From positions 682,001 to 746,000 of the forward strand of contig JAVJRK010000010.1 in assembly GCA_040218445.1 (NCBI GenBank): a stretch of 64,000 nucleotides of DNA. Direction: 5' to 3'. Shown in pieces: positions 8,778 to 16,848 of the stretch (its first letter is position 1; the number at the start of each line of letters is the position of its first letter). The position numbers and the translations under genes were made by a program. A model generated the notes under the pieces. The model saw only the letters and a list, made by a program, of their open reading frames with translations. It ran no database searches and was not told the DNA's origin. This DNA comes from UBA1479 sp040218445 (GTDB lineage: Bacteria > Pseudomonadota > Alphaproteobacteria > Rhodospirillales > Casp-alpha2).

Positions 8778-9596
8778 ATGCTGAAATCCCGGGTCATTCC
8801 CTGTCTCGACGTTAACGAAGGCCGCGTGGTCAAGGGCGTCAATTTCGTCGACCTGGTCGATGCGGGCGATCCCGTGGAACAGGCGCGGATCTATGACGCC
8901 GCCGGGGCGGACGAACTGACGTTTTTGGACATCACCGCCAGCCACGAAAACCGCGACACCATTTTCGATGTGGTCGCGCGCACGGCCGAACATTGCTTCA
9001 TGCCGCTGACCGTCGGCGGCGGGGTGCGCAGGGTGGATGACATCCGCAAGCTGCTGTTGGCCGGGGCCGACAAGGTCTCGATCAATACGGCCGCCGTGCA
9101 CAACCCGGATTTCGTCAAGGAAGCTTCGGAAAAGTTCGGCGCGCAATGCATCGTGGTCGCGGTCGACGCCAAGCGGGTCGACGCCGCGACGCGCGAACCA
9201 TCCCCGGACGGCACCCGGTTCGAAATCTTCACCCACGGCGGGCGCAAGCCGACGGGCATCGAATGCATTTCCTGGGCGGAAAAGATGGCCGATCTGGGGG
9301 CCGGGGAAATCCTGCTGACCTCCATGGACCGGGACGGCACCAAGAACGGCTTTGATCTGCCCCTCACCCGCGCCGTCGCCGATGCCGTGCCGGTCCCGGT
9401 GATCGCGTCGGGCGGGGTCGGCAATCTGGATCATCTGGTCGAGGGCGTGACCGAAGGCCATGCCTCGGCCGTCCTGGCGGCCTCGATCTTTCACTTCGGC
9501 ACCTATTCCATTCAAGAGGCCAAGGCGCATATGCTGGCGAAGGGGGCCGCCGTCCGCATGGACGATGCCGTCACCCGAGGAGGAGGCCGCGCATGA
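8778..9596 (+). CDS. hisF: HisF, cyclase subunit of IGP synthase
   Basis: A 272-residue beta/alpha barrel. With HisH it converts PRFAR plus glutamine to imidazole-glycerol phosphate and AICAR. The catalytic aspartates lie in PCLDVNEGRVVKG (near residue 11) and in TSMDRDGTK in the second half. Phosphate motifs TVGGGVR and ASGGVGN are present. It is slightly longer than the E. coli protein (258 residues) through a short insertion near residues 135-150. Its stop overlaps the hisE start by four bases. Confidence 0.97.
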   Translation: MLKSRVIPCLDVNEGRVVKGVNFVDLVDAGDPVEQARIYDAAGADELTFLDITASHENRDTIFDVVARTAEHCFMPLTVGGGVRRVDDIRKLLLAGADKVSINTAAVHNPDFVKEASEKFGAQCIVVAVDAKRVDAATREPSPDGTRFEIFTHGGRKPTGIECISWAEKMADLGAGEILLTSMDRDGTKNGFDLPLTRAVADAVPVPVIASGGVGNLDHLVEGVTEGHASAVLAASIFHFGTYSIQEAKAHMLAKGAAVRMDDAVTRGGGRA

Positions 9597-9910
9597 CCCA
9601 TACACTCGACAAACTGTTCGCGACCATCGAAAGCCGCAAGGGGGCGGATCCGTCGGAAAGTTATACGGCCAAGCTGTTCCATGGCGGCACGCCCCTGATC
9701 GCGCGCAAGCTCGGCGAGGAAGCGGTCGAAACGGCGGTCGCGGCCCTGACCGAGGACAAGACCTCGGTCGCCAAGGAAAGTGCCGACGTGCTCTACCACC
9801 TGCTCGCCCTTTGGGCCGAGCTGGGTCTGGACCCCCAGGAGGTATGGGACGAGCTGGACCGCCGCACCGGCCAATCGGGGATCGAGGAAAAGAACAGCCG
9901 CAAGGGCTAA
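9593..9910 (+). CDS. hisE: HisE, phosphoribosyl-ATP pyrophosphatase
   Basis: A 105-residue monofunctional HisE of the all-alpha NTP pyrophosphatase fold, which hydrolyses phosphoribosyl-ATP in the second step of histidine synthesis. The metal-binding helix motif KLGEEAVETAVAAL and the later KESADVLYHLLALW helix are intact. It is separate from HisI, as in most alphaproteobacteria. It overlaps hisF by four bases and is followed 14 bases later by a HIT gene, so the latter may share the transcript. Confidence 0.95.
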   Translation: MTHTLDKLFATIESRKGADPSESYTAKLFHGGTPLIARKLGEEAVETAVAALTEDKTSVAKESADVLYHLLALWAELGLDPQEVWDELDRRTGQSGIEEKNSRKG

Positions 9911-9924
9911 CCACGGAGATCATC

Positions 9925-10290
9925 ATGGCCTACGACACCAACAACATCTTCGCCAAGATCATCCGCGGCGAAATTCCCTGCGACACGGTTTACGAAGACG
10001 ACCATGTGCTGGCCTTCAAGGACATCCAGCCGCAGCGCAATGTTCATGTCCTGGTCATCCCCAAGGGTCCCTATGAAGACATGACGGCCTTTGCCCAACA
10101 GGCCAGCGAGGCGGAAATCGTCGCTTATACCCGGGCCATCGGAAAGATCGCCGAAAAACTGGGCGTGGATGGCGACGGCTACCGCCTGATCGCCAACACG
10201 GGCGAAAACGGCCACCAGGAAGTCCCCCACCTGCATTGCCACATCGTCGGCGGCGAGCCCGTCGGCCCGATGCTCAAACGCAAAACCTGA
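9925..10290 (+). CDS. HIT-family nucleotide hydrolase (HinT type)
   Basis: A 121-residue histidine-triad protein; the true start is the ATG at 9925 with an ACGGAG ribosome site, although the frame is open far upstream through hisE. The triad motif HLHCHIVGG near residues 104-112 includes the catalytic histidine. The N-terminal IFAKIIRGEIPCDTVYED block is typical of HinT-like purine nucleoside phosphoramidases. Placement directly after hisE is common in alphaproteobacteria. The physiological substrate is unknown. Confidence 0.93.
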   Translation: MAYDTNNIFAKIIRGEIPCDTVYEDDHVLAFKDIQPQRNVHVLVIPKGPYEDMTAFAQQASEAEIVAYTRAIGKIAEKLGVDGDGYRLIANTGENGHQEVPHLHCHIVGGEPVGPMLKRKT

Positions 10291-10350
10291 GGCCACCGGC
10301 CGATAGTTGTTTTGCGTGCAATGATAAATCACAAAATCTGAAAAGCCGCC

Positions 10351-11892
10351 TTAGTTGCGTATTCCGGCTGCGGTTCGGCGCCCCGGCGCCATGCGCCGGA
10401 AGCTGAGTGCTTCCGCCACGTGGATGCGCTGCACCCCGTCCGATCCATCCATGTCGGCCAGAGTGCGCGCCACGCGCAGCACCCGGTGATAGCCCCGCGC
10501 CGACAGGCCGATGCGGTCGGCGGCCTCGACCAATAATTTGCGCCCGGCGTCATCGGGCCGGGCCACGCGGTCGAGCAATTCGCCGTCGGCCTGGGCGTTG
10601 GTGCGGATGCCCTGGTCCAGATGATCGCGGTAGCGGTCCCGCTGAACGGTGCGCGCGGCGGCGACGCGGGCCGCGACCTGGGCCGTGCCTTCCGACGGTG
10701 GCGGCAGGTCGAGGTCGAGCGGGCTGACCGCCGGGACGTCCAGATGAATGTCGATGCGGTCGAACAGGGGGCCTGAAATGCGGCCCTGATAATCCTCGGC
10801 ACAGCGCGGCGCCTTGGAACAGGCCTGGGACGGATCGTCCAGATAACCGCATCGGCAGGGGTTCATGGCGGCCACCAGCTGAAAGCGGGCCGGATAGGTA
10901 ACATGGGCATTGGCCCGGGCGATGGCGGCGCGGCCGGTTTCCAGGGGCTGGCGCAGGCTTTCCAGGGCGGCGCGCTGGAATTCCGGCAGTTCGTCCAAAA
11001 ACAGCACGCCCAGGTGCGCCAATGAGACCTCGCCGGGCCGGGCCTTTAAGCCCCCGCCGACCAAGGCCGGCAGCGAGGCCGAATGGTGCGGGTCGCGAAA
11101 GGGCCGCATGCGCGACAACGTGCCGCCCGACAGCATGCCGGCCAAACTCTGCACCATGGAGATTTCAAGTATTTCTTCGGTCTCGAGCGGCGGCAGCAGG
11201 CCCGGCAGGCGCTGCGCCAGCATGGATTTGCCCGACCCGGGCGGCCCGATCATCAAAAGATTATGGCCGCCGCTGGCCGCGATCTCCAACCCGCGCTTGG
11301 CGGTTTCCTGGCCTTTGATGTCGGCCAGATCGGGGTAGGGGGCCGCGTCTTCGGCGGCGGGGCGTTCGGGCGGGCCCAGAACCTGCGCCCCCTTGAAATG
11401 ATTGACCAGGGACAGAAGGTTCGCGGGTGCGAGGATGTCCGCCCCGCCGGCCCAGGTCGCTTCGCCGCCCTGTGGGGCCGGGCAGATCAACCCTAAGTCC
11501 CGGGCGTTGGCATGCAGGGCCGCGGGCAGCACGCCGGCCACCGGGGCAAGGGCGCCATCCAACCCCAGTTCGCCCAGGGCCAGGTAGCGCGCCATGTCGT
11601 CGGCGGGCAAGACCTCCATGGCCGTCAGCAGGGCCAATGCGATGGGCAGGTCGAAATGGCTGCCTTCTTTCAGCACATCGGCGGGGGCAAGGTTGACGGT
11701 GATGCGTTTGGGCGGCAGGGCCAGGCCCATGGCATGGAGGGAGGCCCGCACCCTCTCACGGCTTTCGGCCACGGCCTTGTCCGGCAGGCCGACCACGGAA
11801 AAGGCGGGCAGGCCGCCGGCCATCTGGACCTGTACGTCCACGTCCAGCACGTCGATGCCTTGAAAGGCGGCTGTGGCGATGCGCGCGACCAT
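10351..11892 (-). CDS. comM: YifB/ComM-type AAA+ ATPase (Mg-chelatase family)
   Basis: A 513-residue protein with the three-part ComM architecture: an N-terminal Lon-protease-like domain (residues 1-165), a Mg-chelatase ChlI AAA+ domain with Walker A GPPGSGKSMLAQ near residue 216 and Walker B VLFLDELPEF, and a C-terminal helical domain ending near residue 505. The zinc-like CRCGYLDDP...C cluster is present. In Vibrio and Haemophilus ComM is a branch-migration helicase that helps natural transformation; here only the family is certain. It is the last gene of a minus-strand run, 128 bases after the dienelactone hydrolase gene. Confidence 0.93.
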   Translation of the reverse strand: MVARIATAAFQGIDVLDVDVQVQMAGGLPAFSVVGLPDKAVAESRERVRASLHAMGLALPPKRITVNLAPADVLKEGSHFDLPIALALLTAMEVLPADDMARYLALGELGLDGALAPVAGVLPAALHANARDLGLICPAPQGGEATWAGGADILAPANLLSLVNHFKGAQVLGPPERPAAEDAAPYPDLADIKGQETAKRGLEIAASGGHNLLMIGPPGSGKSMLAQRLPGLLPPLETEEILEISMVQSLAGMLSGGTLSRMRPFRDPHHSASLPALVGGGLKARPGEVSLAHLGVLFLDELPEFQRAALESLRQPLETGRAAIARANAHVTYPARFQLVAAMNPCRCGYLDDPSQACSKAPRCAEDYQGRISGPLFDRIDIHLDVPAVSPLDLDLPPPSEGTAQVAARVAAARTVQRDRYRDHLDQGIRTNAQADGELLDRVARPDDAGRKLLVEAADRIGLSARGYHRVLRVARTLADMDGSDGVQRIHVAEALSFRRMAPGRRTAAGIRN

Positions 11893-12020
11893 GGCGGTGC
11901 GGGGCCTCTTCCTCGTTCGGTTGCATAAGAAAAGCCCGAATCAAGAAAAAGGGGAAGCCTGTTTGCGCCGAAATCGCTTGTCGGGGACGTTGGCGGGCAA
12001 GCGGGGCGCGGGTGCCCGGG

Positions 12021-12788
12021 CTATTTGCGCGCGCGGCCGGCCGGTTTTTTCAGGTTGCGGTCCCACAGCTTGAACAGCTTGTCCCAGGCGGCTTCGGCCT
12101 GAACCGGGGCATGGGCCAGGCGTTCGGCGAACTGAAAACCATGCTGCGTGCCCTTGGGCTGTTCGATGGTTGCCTTGACGCCGGTTTTCTTGACGGCCCG
12201 TTTCAAGGCCGTGACCGTTTCCTGTGGCACATGGGCGTCCGTTTCCGCGAAGATGAACAGCAGCTCGCCCTGCACCTGGTTCAGCAGCAGATGGGGCGAA
12301 TCGTCCTGATCGGTCACGATGCCGACCCCGTACATGGACGCCGCCGCCTTGATCCGTGTGGGGAAGCGCCCGGCCACGGTCACGATGTAGCGCCCGCTCA
12401 TGCAGTGGCCGACACAGCCCACGGGCCCGGCCGCGACCTCGCCCTGGGCGTCCAGGAAATTGAGTATCCCCGCCGTGTCGTCGGCCACGTCTGCGTTGGT
12501 CAGGGAATCCATGGCCGCCCGCCATACGTTGGTCATGGCGTCCGTGCGGCGCGAATTGTCGAGCCTGAGCGTGCCCAGGCGGTAATACATATCCGGCAGG
12601 ATGCAGTAATAGCCCGCCTTGGCGATGCGCCGTGCCATGTTGCAGAGCTCTTCGCGGAAGCCGGGCGCATCCATGTAAAAGATGATCGCGGGCACGGGTG
12701 TGTCCGCCGCGCTTTCCGGCCAGGCGCAGAACGCGGGCATGCGCCCGAACTTGGTGGTGACCTCGACCATGGCTTCCTTGAGCGCCAT
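12021..12788 (-). CDS. Dienelactone hydrolase family protein
   Basis: A 255-residue alpha/beta hydrolase of the dienelactone hydrolase family. The nucleophile is Cys129 in GHCMSG, the acid is Asp in FAETDAHVP near residue 205, and the histidine is in GTQHGFQF near residue 232; this Cys-Asp-His triad is the family pattern. No signal peptide is seen. A strong AGGGAGGAAAC ribosome site precedes the ATG. The position after gshB does not suggest a substrate, and the ring-cleavage pathway genes are not here, so a general cytoplasmic esterase is as likely as dienelactone hydrolysis. Confidence 0.87.
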   Translation of the reverse strand: MALKEAMVEVTTKFGRMPAFCAWPESAADTPVPAIIFYMDAPGFREELCNMARRIAKAGYYCILPDMYYRLGTLRLDNSRRTDAMTNVWRAAMDSLTNADVADDTAGILNFLDAQGEVAAGPVGCVGHCMSGRYIVTVAGRFPTRIKAAASMYGVGIVTDQDDSPHLLLNQVQGELLFIFAETDAHVPQETVTALKRAVKKTGVKATIEQPKGTQHGFQFAERLAHAPVQAEAAWDKLFKLWDRNLKKPAGRARK

Positions 12789-12820
12789 CGTTTCCTCCCT
12801 TTGGATGTTGATCTGTTGGA

Positions 12821-13747
12821 TCAGAGCTGCGCCTCGATGGCGTCCCAGATGTCGCTTTCCAGGCAGACCCCGTCGAACCGGTTGATTTCCTGCAGGCCCG
12901 TGGGCGAGGTCACGTTGATTTCCGTGAGGTAGCCGCCGATCACGTCGATGCCCACGAAGATCAGGCCGCGGGCCTTCAGCTCGGGCGCCAAGGCCGCGCA
13001 GATCTCGCGCTCGCGCGCGGTCAATTCGGATTTCAGCGGCCGGCCGCCGACATGCATGTTGGACCGGCTTTCGCCCGCCGCCGGCACGCGGTTGACGGCG
13101 CCCGCGACCTCGCCGTCGATCAGGATGATGCGTTTGTCGCCCTGGCGCACATCCTTGAGGTAGGCCTGCACGATGACCGGCTCGCGGAACATTTCCAGCA
13201 ATGAATTCAGGTTCTCGTCGCCGGGCGTGATGTGGAACACCCCGGCCCCGCCGTTGCCGTACAGCGGCTTGACGATGATGTCCTTGTGTTCGGCGCGGAA
13301 GGCCAGGATGTCGTCGCGGTTGGTGGCGATCAGGGTCGGCGGCATGAACTGGGCAAAACGGGTGACGAACAGTTTTTCGGGTGCGTTGCGGACCTCGGCC
13401 GGGTTGTTGACCACCAGGGTCTTGGGATGGACCATCTCCAACAAATGGGTGGCGGTGATATAGGACATGTCAAACGGCGGGTCCTGGCGCATCAGCACCA
13501 CATCCACGTCGGCCAGGTTGACGGCCTGCTTTTCCCCCAGGGTGAAATGATTGCCCGCTTCGCGCCGGACCTCCAGGGGCTGGGTCCAGGCCATGACCTT
13601 GCCGTGCTGGTAGGACAAATCGCCCGGCAGGTAATGCAGCAGCTTGTGTCCGCGCTTTTGTGCCTCCAGCGCCAGCACGAAGGTGCTGTCGCCGTTGATG
13701 TCGACGGAGGATACATGGTCCATCTGGATGGCCACGGTAAGCGCCAT
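12821..13747 (-). CDS. gshB: GshB, glutathione synthetase
   Basis: A 308-residue prokaryotic-type glutathione synthetase that joins gamma-glutamylcysteine and glycine using ATP. The N-terminal domain begins VAIQMDHVSSVDINGDST; the ATP-grasp region contains KPLYGNGGAGVF near residues 160-171 and RIILIDGEVAGAVNR near 210-224; the C-terminal EINVTSPTGLQEIN is diagnostic. Length matches the family (about 310-320). It lies 79 bases after the SirB1-like gene and 32 before the dienelactone hydrolase gene. Confidence 0.96.
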   Translation of the reverse strand: MALTVAIQMDHVSSVDINGDSTFVLALEAQKRGHKLLHYLPGDLSYQHGKVMAWTQPLEVRREAGNHFTLGEKQAVNLADVDVVLMRQDPPFDMSYITATHLLEMVHPKTLVVNNPAEVRNAPEKLFVTRFAQFMPPTLIATNRDDILAFRAEHKDIIVKPLYGNGGAGVFHITPGDENLNSLLEMFREPVIVQAYLKDVRQGDKRIILIDGEVAGAVNRVPAAGESRSNMHVGGRPLKSELTAREREICAALAPELKARGLIFVGIDVIGGYLTEINVTSPTGLQEINRFDGVCLESDIWDAIEAQL

Positions 13748-13826
13748 GAACGGTCCTTTCAGATCGGCCGATGAAGGAGAGCGGGGCAGGGGGCGGCCGG
13801 CCCCCGGGGATTAATCCGACTGGGGG

Positions 13827-14687
13827 TTAATTTAGCTTGGCCTTCAATTCCTGCAACAGCAAGGACGCTTCATAGCCGTTTTCCTCGCCGGGGGCGCGCT
13901 TGAGATATTCCTCCAGGGCCGCGACCGCGCTGGCGAAACGTTCCAGCCGGGCGTTGACGATCCCGGCTTCGCGCCACAGGTGCCCGGCCTCGGGTGCGAT
14001 CATCAGCATCAGGTCGACCGTATCGGCGGCGGCCGACAATTCGCCGCGCTGCATCTGGCGTACGCGGATGTTGTCTTCCAGGCGCAGCACGACCTGGCGG
14101 GCCGTCATTTCCGAAAGATAGCGGGGGTGCAATTCAGCTTCGGCCCCGGCCATGGTTTTCAGCATGGTCCGCAGTTCGGGCGGCGTCAGTTCGCGGGCAC
14201 CCTCGAACAGATCCAGGATCATGCGCTCGCCCGCATCCTGCAGGCGGACCAGAAAGCGGCCCGGAAAATCCAGGCCGACCATGTCCCAGCCCAGCCGGCG
14301 GCAGGCCTCGATATAGATCACGCCCAGGGCGACCGGCAGGCCGCGCCGGGTGTCGATCACGCGGGCCATGTTGGCCGCGTCCAGATCTTCGAATACGCTT
14401 TCGTTGCCGCCGTATCCGTAGCGCCGGTCGATCACCTGGACCAGGGCTTCGTGCTTCAGCGCCAAGGGTGTTTCGCCCGGCCCGGCGTAATCGGCCACTT
14501 CGCTTGCAAGCCGTTCAAGATGCCGCTCATAGGGCCCGGGGTTCAGGCCCGGCTGCCGTGCCGCGGCCAGATACAGCGCACTCGACAGCATGGGAAAATC
14601 GTCATCGGGCGCGGTACCGATGGCGCGCAGCATTTCGCGCACGCTGTCTTCCAGGTCCAGGCCTTTTTCCTTGGTTCGTTCGATCAC
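13827..14687 (-). CDS. SirB1-family transglutaminase-like/TPR protein
   Basis: A 286-residue member of the SirB1 (YchA) family. The transglutaminase-like core covers roughly residues 85-185, with RGLPVALGVIYIEACRRLGW and GLDFPGRFLVR visible; the final 80 residues form TPR-like helices (RLERFASAVAALEEYLKRAP). The core lacks an obvious catalytic Cys-His-Asp triad as in other SirB1 proteins, so enzymatic activity is doubtful. Function is unknown. It starts three bases after the BON lipoprotein gene. Confidence 0.88.
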   Translation of the reverse strand: MIERTKEKGLDLEDSVREMLRAIGTAPDDDFPMLSSALYLAAARQPGLNPGPYERHLERLASEVADYAGPGETPLALKHEALVQVIDRRYGYGGNESVFEDLDAANMARVIDTRRGLPVALGVIYIEACRRLGWDMVGLDFPGRFLVRLQDAGERMILDLFEGARELTPPELRTMLKTMAGAEAELHPRYLSEMTARQVVLRLEDNIRVRQMQRGELSAAADTVDLMLMIAPEAGHLWREAGIVNARLERFASAVAALEEYLKRAPGEENGYEASLLLQELKAKLN

Positions 14688-14690
14688 GGG

Positions 14691-15398
14691 TCAGGAGGCC
14701 TTTTTTCCGTCGGCGGGTTTGGGGTCGGAAGACTTGGGCTCATCCGCCGGTTTGATGCGCACATGGCTGATCACGTCGCGCACCCGCGACACGGCACGGG
14801 CATGGCCCAGCACGCGGTTGAGTTCCGTCTGGCTTTGCGCCGCGCCGATCAGGTAGACCACCGCGTTCTCCGTCTCGATGATGTAGTTGATGGCCTGCAC
14901 GTCCTTGTCGAAGGTCAGCTTGGTCGTCAGCTGTGCGGAAATCCAACTGTCGACCGCGGCGTCGGTGACCGACCCCTCGCCCACGGCCAGTTCGTTGATG
15001 ACTTCCTCCACGCCTTCGACTTGCCAGGCCAGACGCACGGCGGTGGCGCGGATATCCTCGGACTTGACCTTGCCGGTCAGCATGGCGCGCCGGTTGTAAA
15101 CCTTCACACTGCCGTCGACGGCCAGGGTGTCGCCCGTTTCCAAATCATAATTCAGCCATTTGCCGCGCACCTTCGTGGCCAAGGCGGCATCGCGGGCGAC
15201 GCCCTGAACCCCGCGGTCATCCATGGCGGCAACGCCGACCGTGGCACCGGCGCCCACGGCGGCCCCCACGCAGCCGGCAAGGCCGGCGGCCAGAACCGCG
15301 GCGGCCAATGCCTGGAACAAAGGCCGGGATCGCCGGGCGCGGGAATGAAAGCCGCAAAGGGGGCGGGCGGGGCAGGGCGCATTCAACGGGTCGGTCAT
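14691..15398 (-). CDS. BON-domain lipoprotein
   Basis: I prefer the ATG at 15398 (MTDPLNAPC); the frame is open to 15470. The N-terminus has a basic stretch, a hydrophobic segment and a lipobox LAAGLAGC, predicting a lipid anchor. Two BON domains follow (about residues 80-145 and 150-215), as in OsmY/DolP-like proteins that bind phospholipid and maintain the envelope. The C-terminal tail is Lys/Pro-rich. It sits between yraN and the SirB1-like gene in the same direction. Confidence 0.85.
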   Translation of the reverse strand: MTDPLNAPCPARPLCGFHSRARRSRPLFQALAAAVLAAGLAGCVGAAVGAGATVGVAAMDDRGVQGVARDAALATKVRGKWLNYDLETGDTLAVDGSVKVYNRRAMLTGKVKSEDIRATAVRLAWQVEGVEEVINELAVGEGSVTDAAVDSWISAQLTTKLTFDKDVQAINYIIETENAVVYLIGAAQSQTELNRVLGHARAVSRVRDVISHVRIKPADEPKSSDPKPADGKKAS

Positions 15399-15543
15399 GA
15401 CGGTGCAATCTCCTCCAATTGATGGACCCCGGTCGGCGCGCATTCTAACGCCGCCGCTGTCCGGCGACAAATACCCGGCGGCGTGACCGGGGGCCGGGGA
15501 TGGTCAGCTTAAGGCGGAATATGCGGATTTCATGGCGCCGTGG

Positions 15544-15921
15544 TCAGGGAAGGCCGGGCCGCCAGGCATCCTTCAAATGACGCAGCCGCCACCCTCGGCC
15601 CAGCGCGATCAGGTCGAATCGCCAGTCAAGTCCGGCCAGATCGGGCCGGGTACGGACAAAGGCCTCGGCCGCGCGCGTGATGCGGGCCTGCTGACGCGGG
15701 GTCAGGGCATGGCGGCCCGCATCCAGGGAAGCCCGGGCTTTGACCTCGACAAACACCAGGGTGCGGCCCTTCGCGGCAATCAGATCGATTTCGCCGGCGG
15801 GGGTGCGGGCGCGCCGTGCGATGATGCGGTATCCCTTCAGGCGCAGCCAAAGGGCGGCCCGTCTTTCAGCCTCCCGGCCCTGCGTTTCCGCGCGCTTTCG
15901 GTTTTCGGTTGATATCCCCAC
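15544..15921 (-). CDS. yraN: YraN/UPF0102 nuclease-fold protein
   Basis: A 125-residue UPF0102 protein. The restriction-endonuclease-like core shows GYRIIARRARTPAGEIDLIA near residues 30-49 and VFVEVKAR near 57-64, giving the D-x(n)-E-x-K pattern of this fold. The biochemical role is unknown. It follows rsmI by 27 bases on the same strand, the pairing found in most proteobacteria. The length is normal for the family. Confidence 0.92.
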   Translation of the reverse strand: MGISTENRKRAETQGREAERRAALWLRLKGYRIIARRARTPAGEIDLIAAKGRTLVFVEVKARASLDAGRHALTPRQQARITRAAEAFVRTRPDLAGLDWRFDLIALGRGWRLRHLKDAWRPGLP

Positions 15922-15948
15922 CAGGTCCCCCGTTCCGGAGATTTCCGG

Positions 15949-16848
15949 TCAGCCTTTTTTAAGCGCCAGGGCGCGGTCGTAAACAGCCTTGCGGGCGACC
16001 CCGGTGGTGGCCGAAACCTCAGCCACGGCGTCCTTCACGGACCCGCGGGCAAGGGCCTCGCGCAAAAGGTCGTCCAGTTCGGCCTCGGTCGGTGCCGCGG
16101 CGTTTTCGGGCGGGCCGACGGCGACGCAGATTTCGCCCTTTGGCGCACCTGCTTGGGCGTAATGGACCGCCAATTCACCCAAGGGCCCCCGGCGGACTTC
16201 TTCGAACTTCTTGGTCAGTTCGCGCGCCACGGCGGCGGGCCGATCGCCCAGAACCTGGGCCATGTCGGCCAGCGATGCAGCCAGCCGGGGGGCGGATTCC
16301 ATGAACACCAATGTCGCGGGAACGGCGGCGATCTCGCTTAAGGCCGTGCGCCGGGCCGCCCCCTTGGCGGGCAGAAAGCCCTGAAAAAAGAACCGGTCCG
16401 TGGGCAGGCCCGACAGGGTCAGCGCCATCAGGGGCGCGGAAGGGCCGGGGATGGCGGTGACGTCCAGGCCGGCGTCGACGCAATCGGCGACAAGCTTGTA
16501 GCCCGGATCCGACACCAAGGGCGTGCCGGCATCGGATACCAATGCCACGCTTCCGCCGTTTTTGATCTGCTCAATGATCTGGGGTCGGCGGCGCTGGGCG
16601 TTATGGTCGTGATAGGCGGTCAGTTTGGCGGCGATGCCCAGGCGTTTCAGGAAGGGGCCGGTGACCCGGGTGTCTTCGCAGGCGACCGTGTCGGCCCGGC
16701 CCAGGACGTCCCGTGCCCGATCGCTGATGTCTCCGGCGTTGCCGATGGGTGTCGAGACCAGATAGAGTGCGGCCTTCAACGGGGCGCCGTTCGGTGCCCG
16801 GGAGTCATCGGCATCATTCTCCGGCGGATTATTGGATGAACAGGTCAT
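15949..16848 (-). CDS. rsmI: RsmI, 16S rRNA 2'-O-methyltransferase (C1402)
   Basis: A 299-residue tetrapyrrole-methylase-fold enzyme that 2'-O-methylates C1402 of 16S rRNA with SAM. The family signature is LYLVSTPIGNAGDISDRA near residues 28-45, then ACEDTR and the GTPLVSDPG motif. The first 25 residues are polar and not conserved; a TTG start at 16779 (LKAALYLV) is possible but less likely than the ATG. The ATG overlaps or nearly touches the start of the divergent LpoA-like gene, leaving no room for a normal promoter between them. Confidence 0.94.
   Translation of the reverse strand: MTCSSNNPPENDADDSRAPNGAPLKAALYLVSTPIGNAGDISDRARDVLGRADTVACEDTRVTGPFLKRLGIAAKLTAYHDHNAQRRRPQIIEQIKNGGSVALVSDAGTPLVSDPGYKLVADCVDAGLDVTAIPGPSAPLMALTLSGLPTDRFFFQGFLPAKGAARRTALSEIAAVPATLVFMESAPRLAASLADMAQVLGDRPAAVARELTKKFEEVRRGPLGELAVHYAQAGAPKGEICVAVGPPENAAAPTEAELDDLLREALARGSVKDAVAEVSATTGVARKAVYDRALALKKG

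Noticed and set aside
13748..13826. GC-rich hairpin between gshB and the SirB1-like gene
   Set aside because: GGGGGC/GCCCCC can pair but has no T-run on either strand and lies inside an operon-like run.
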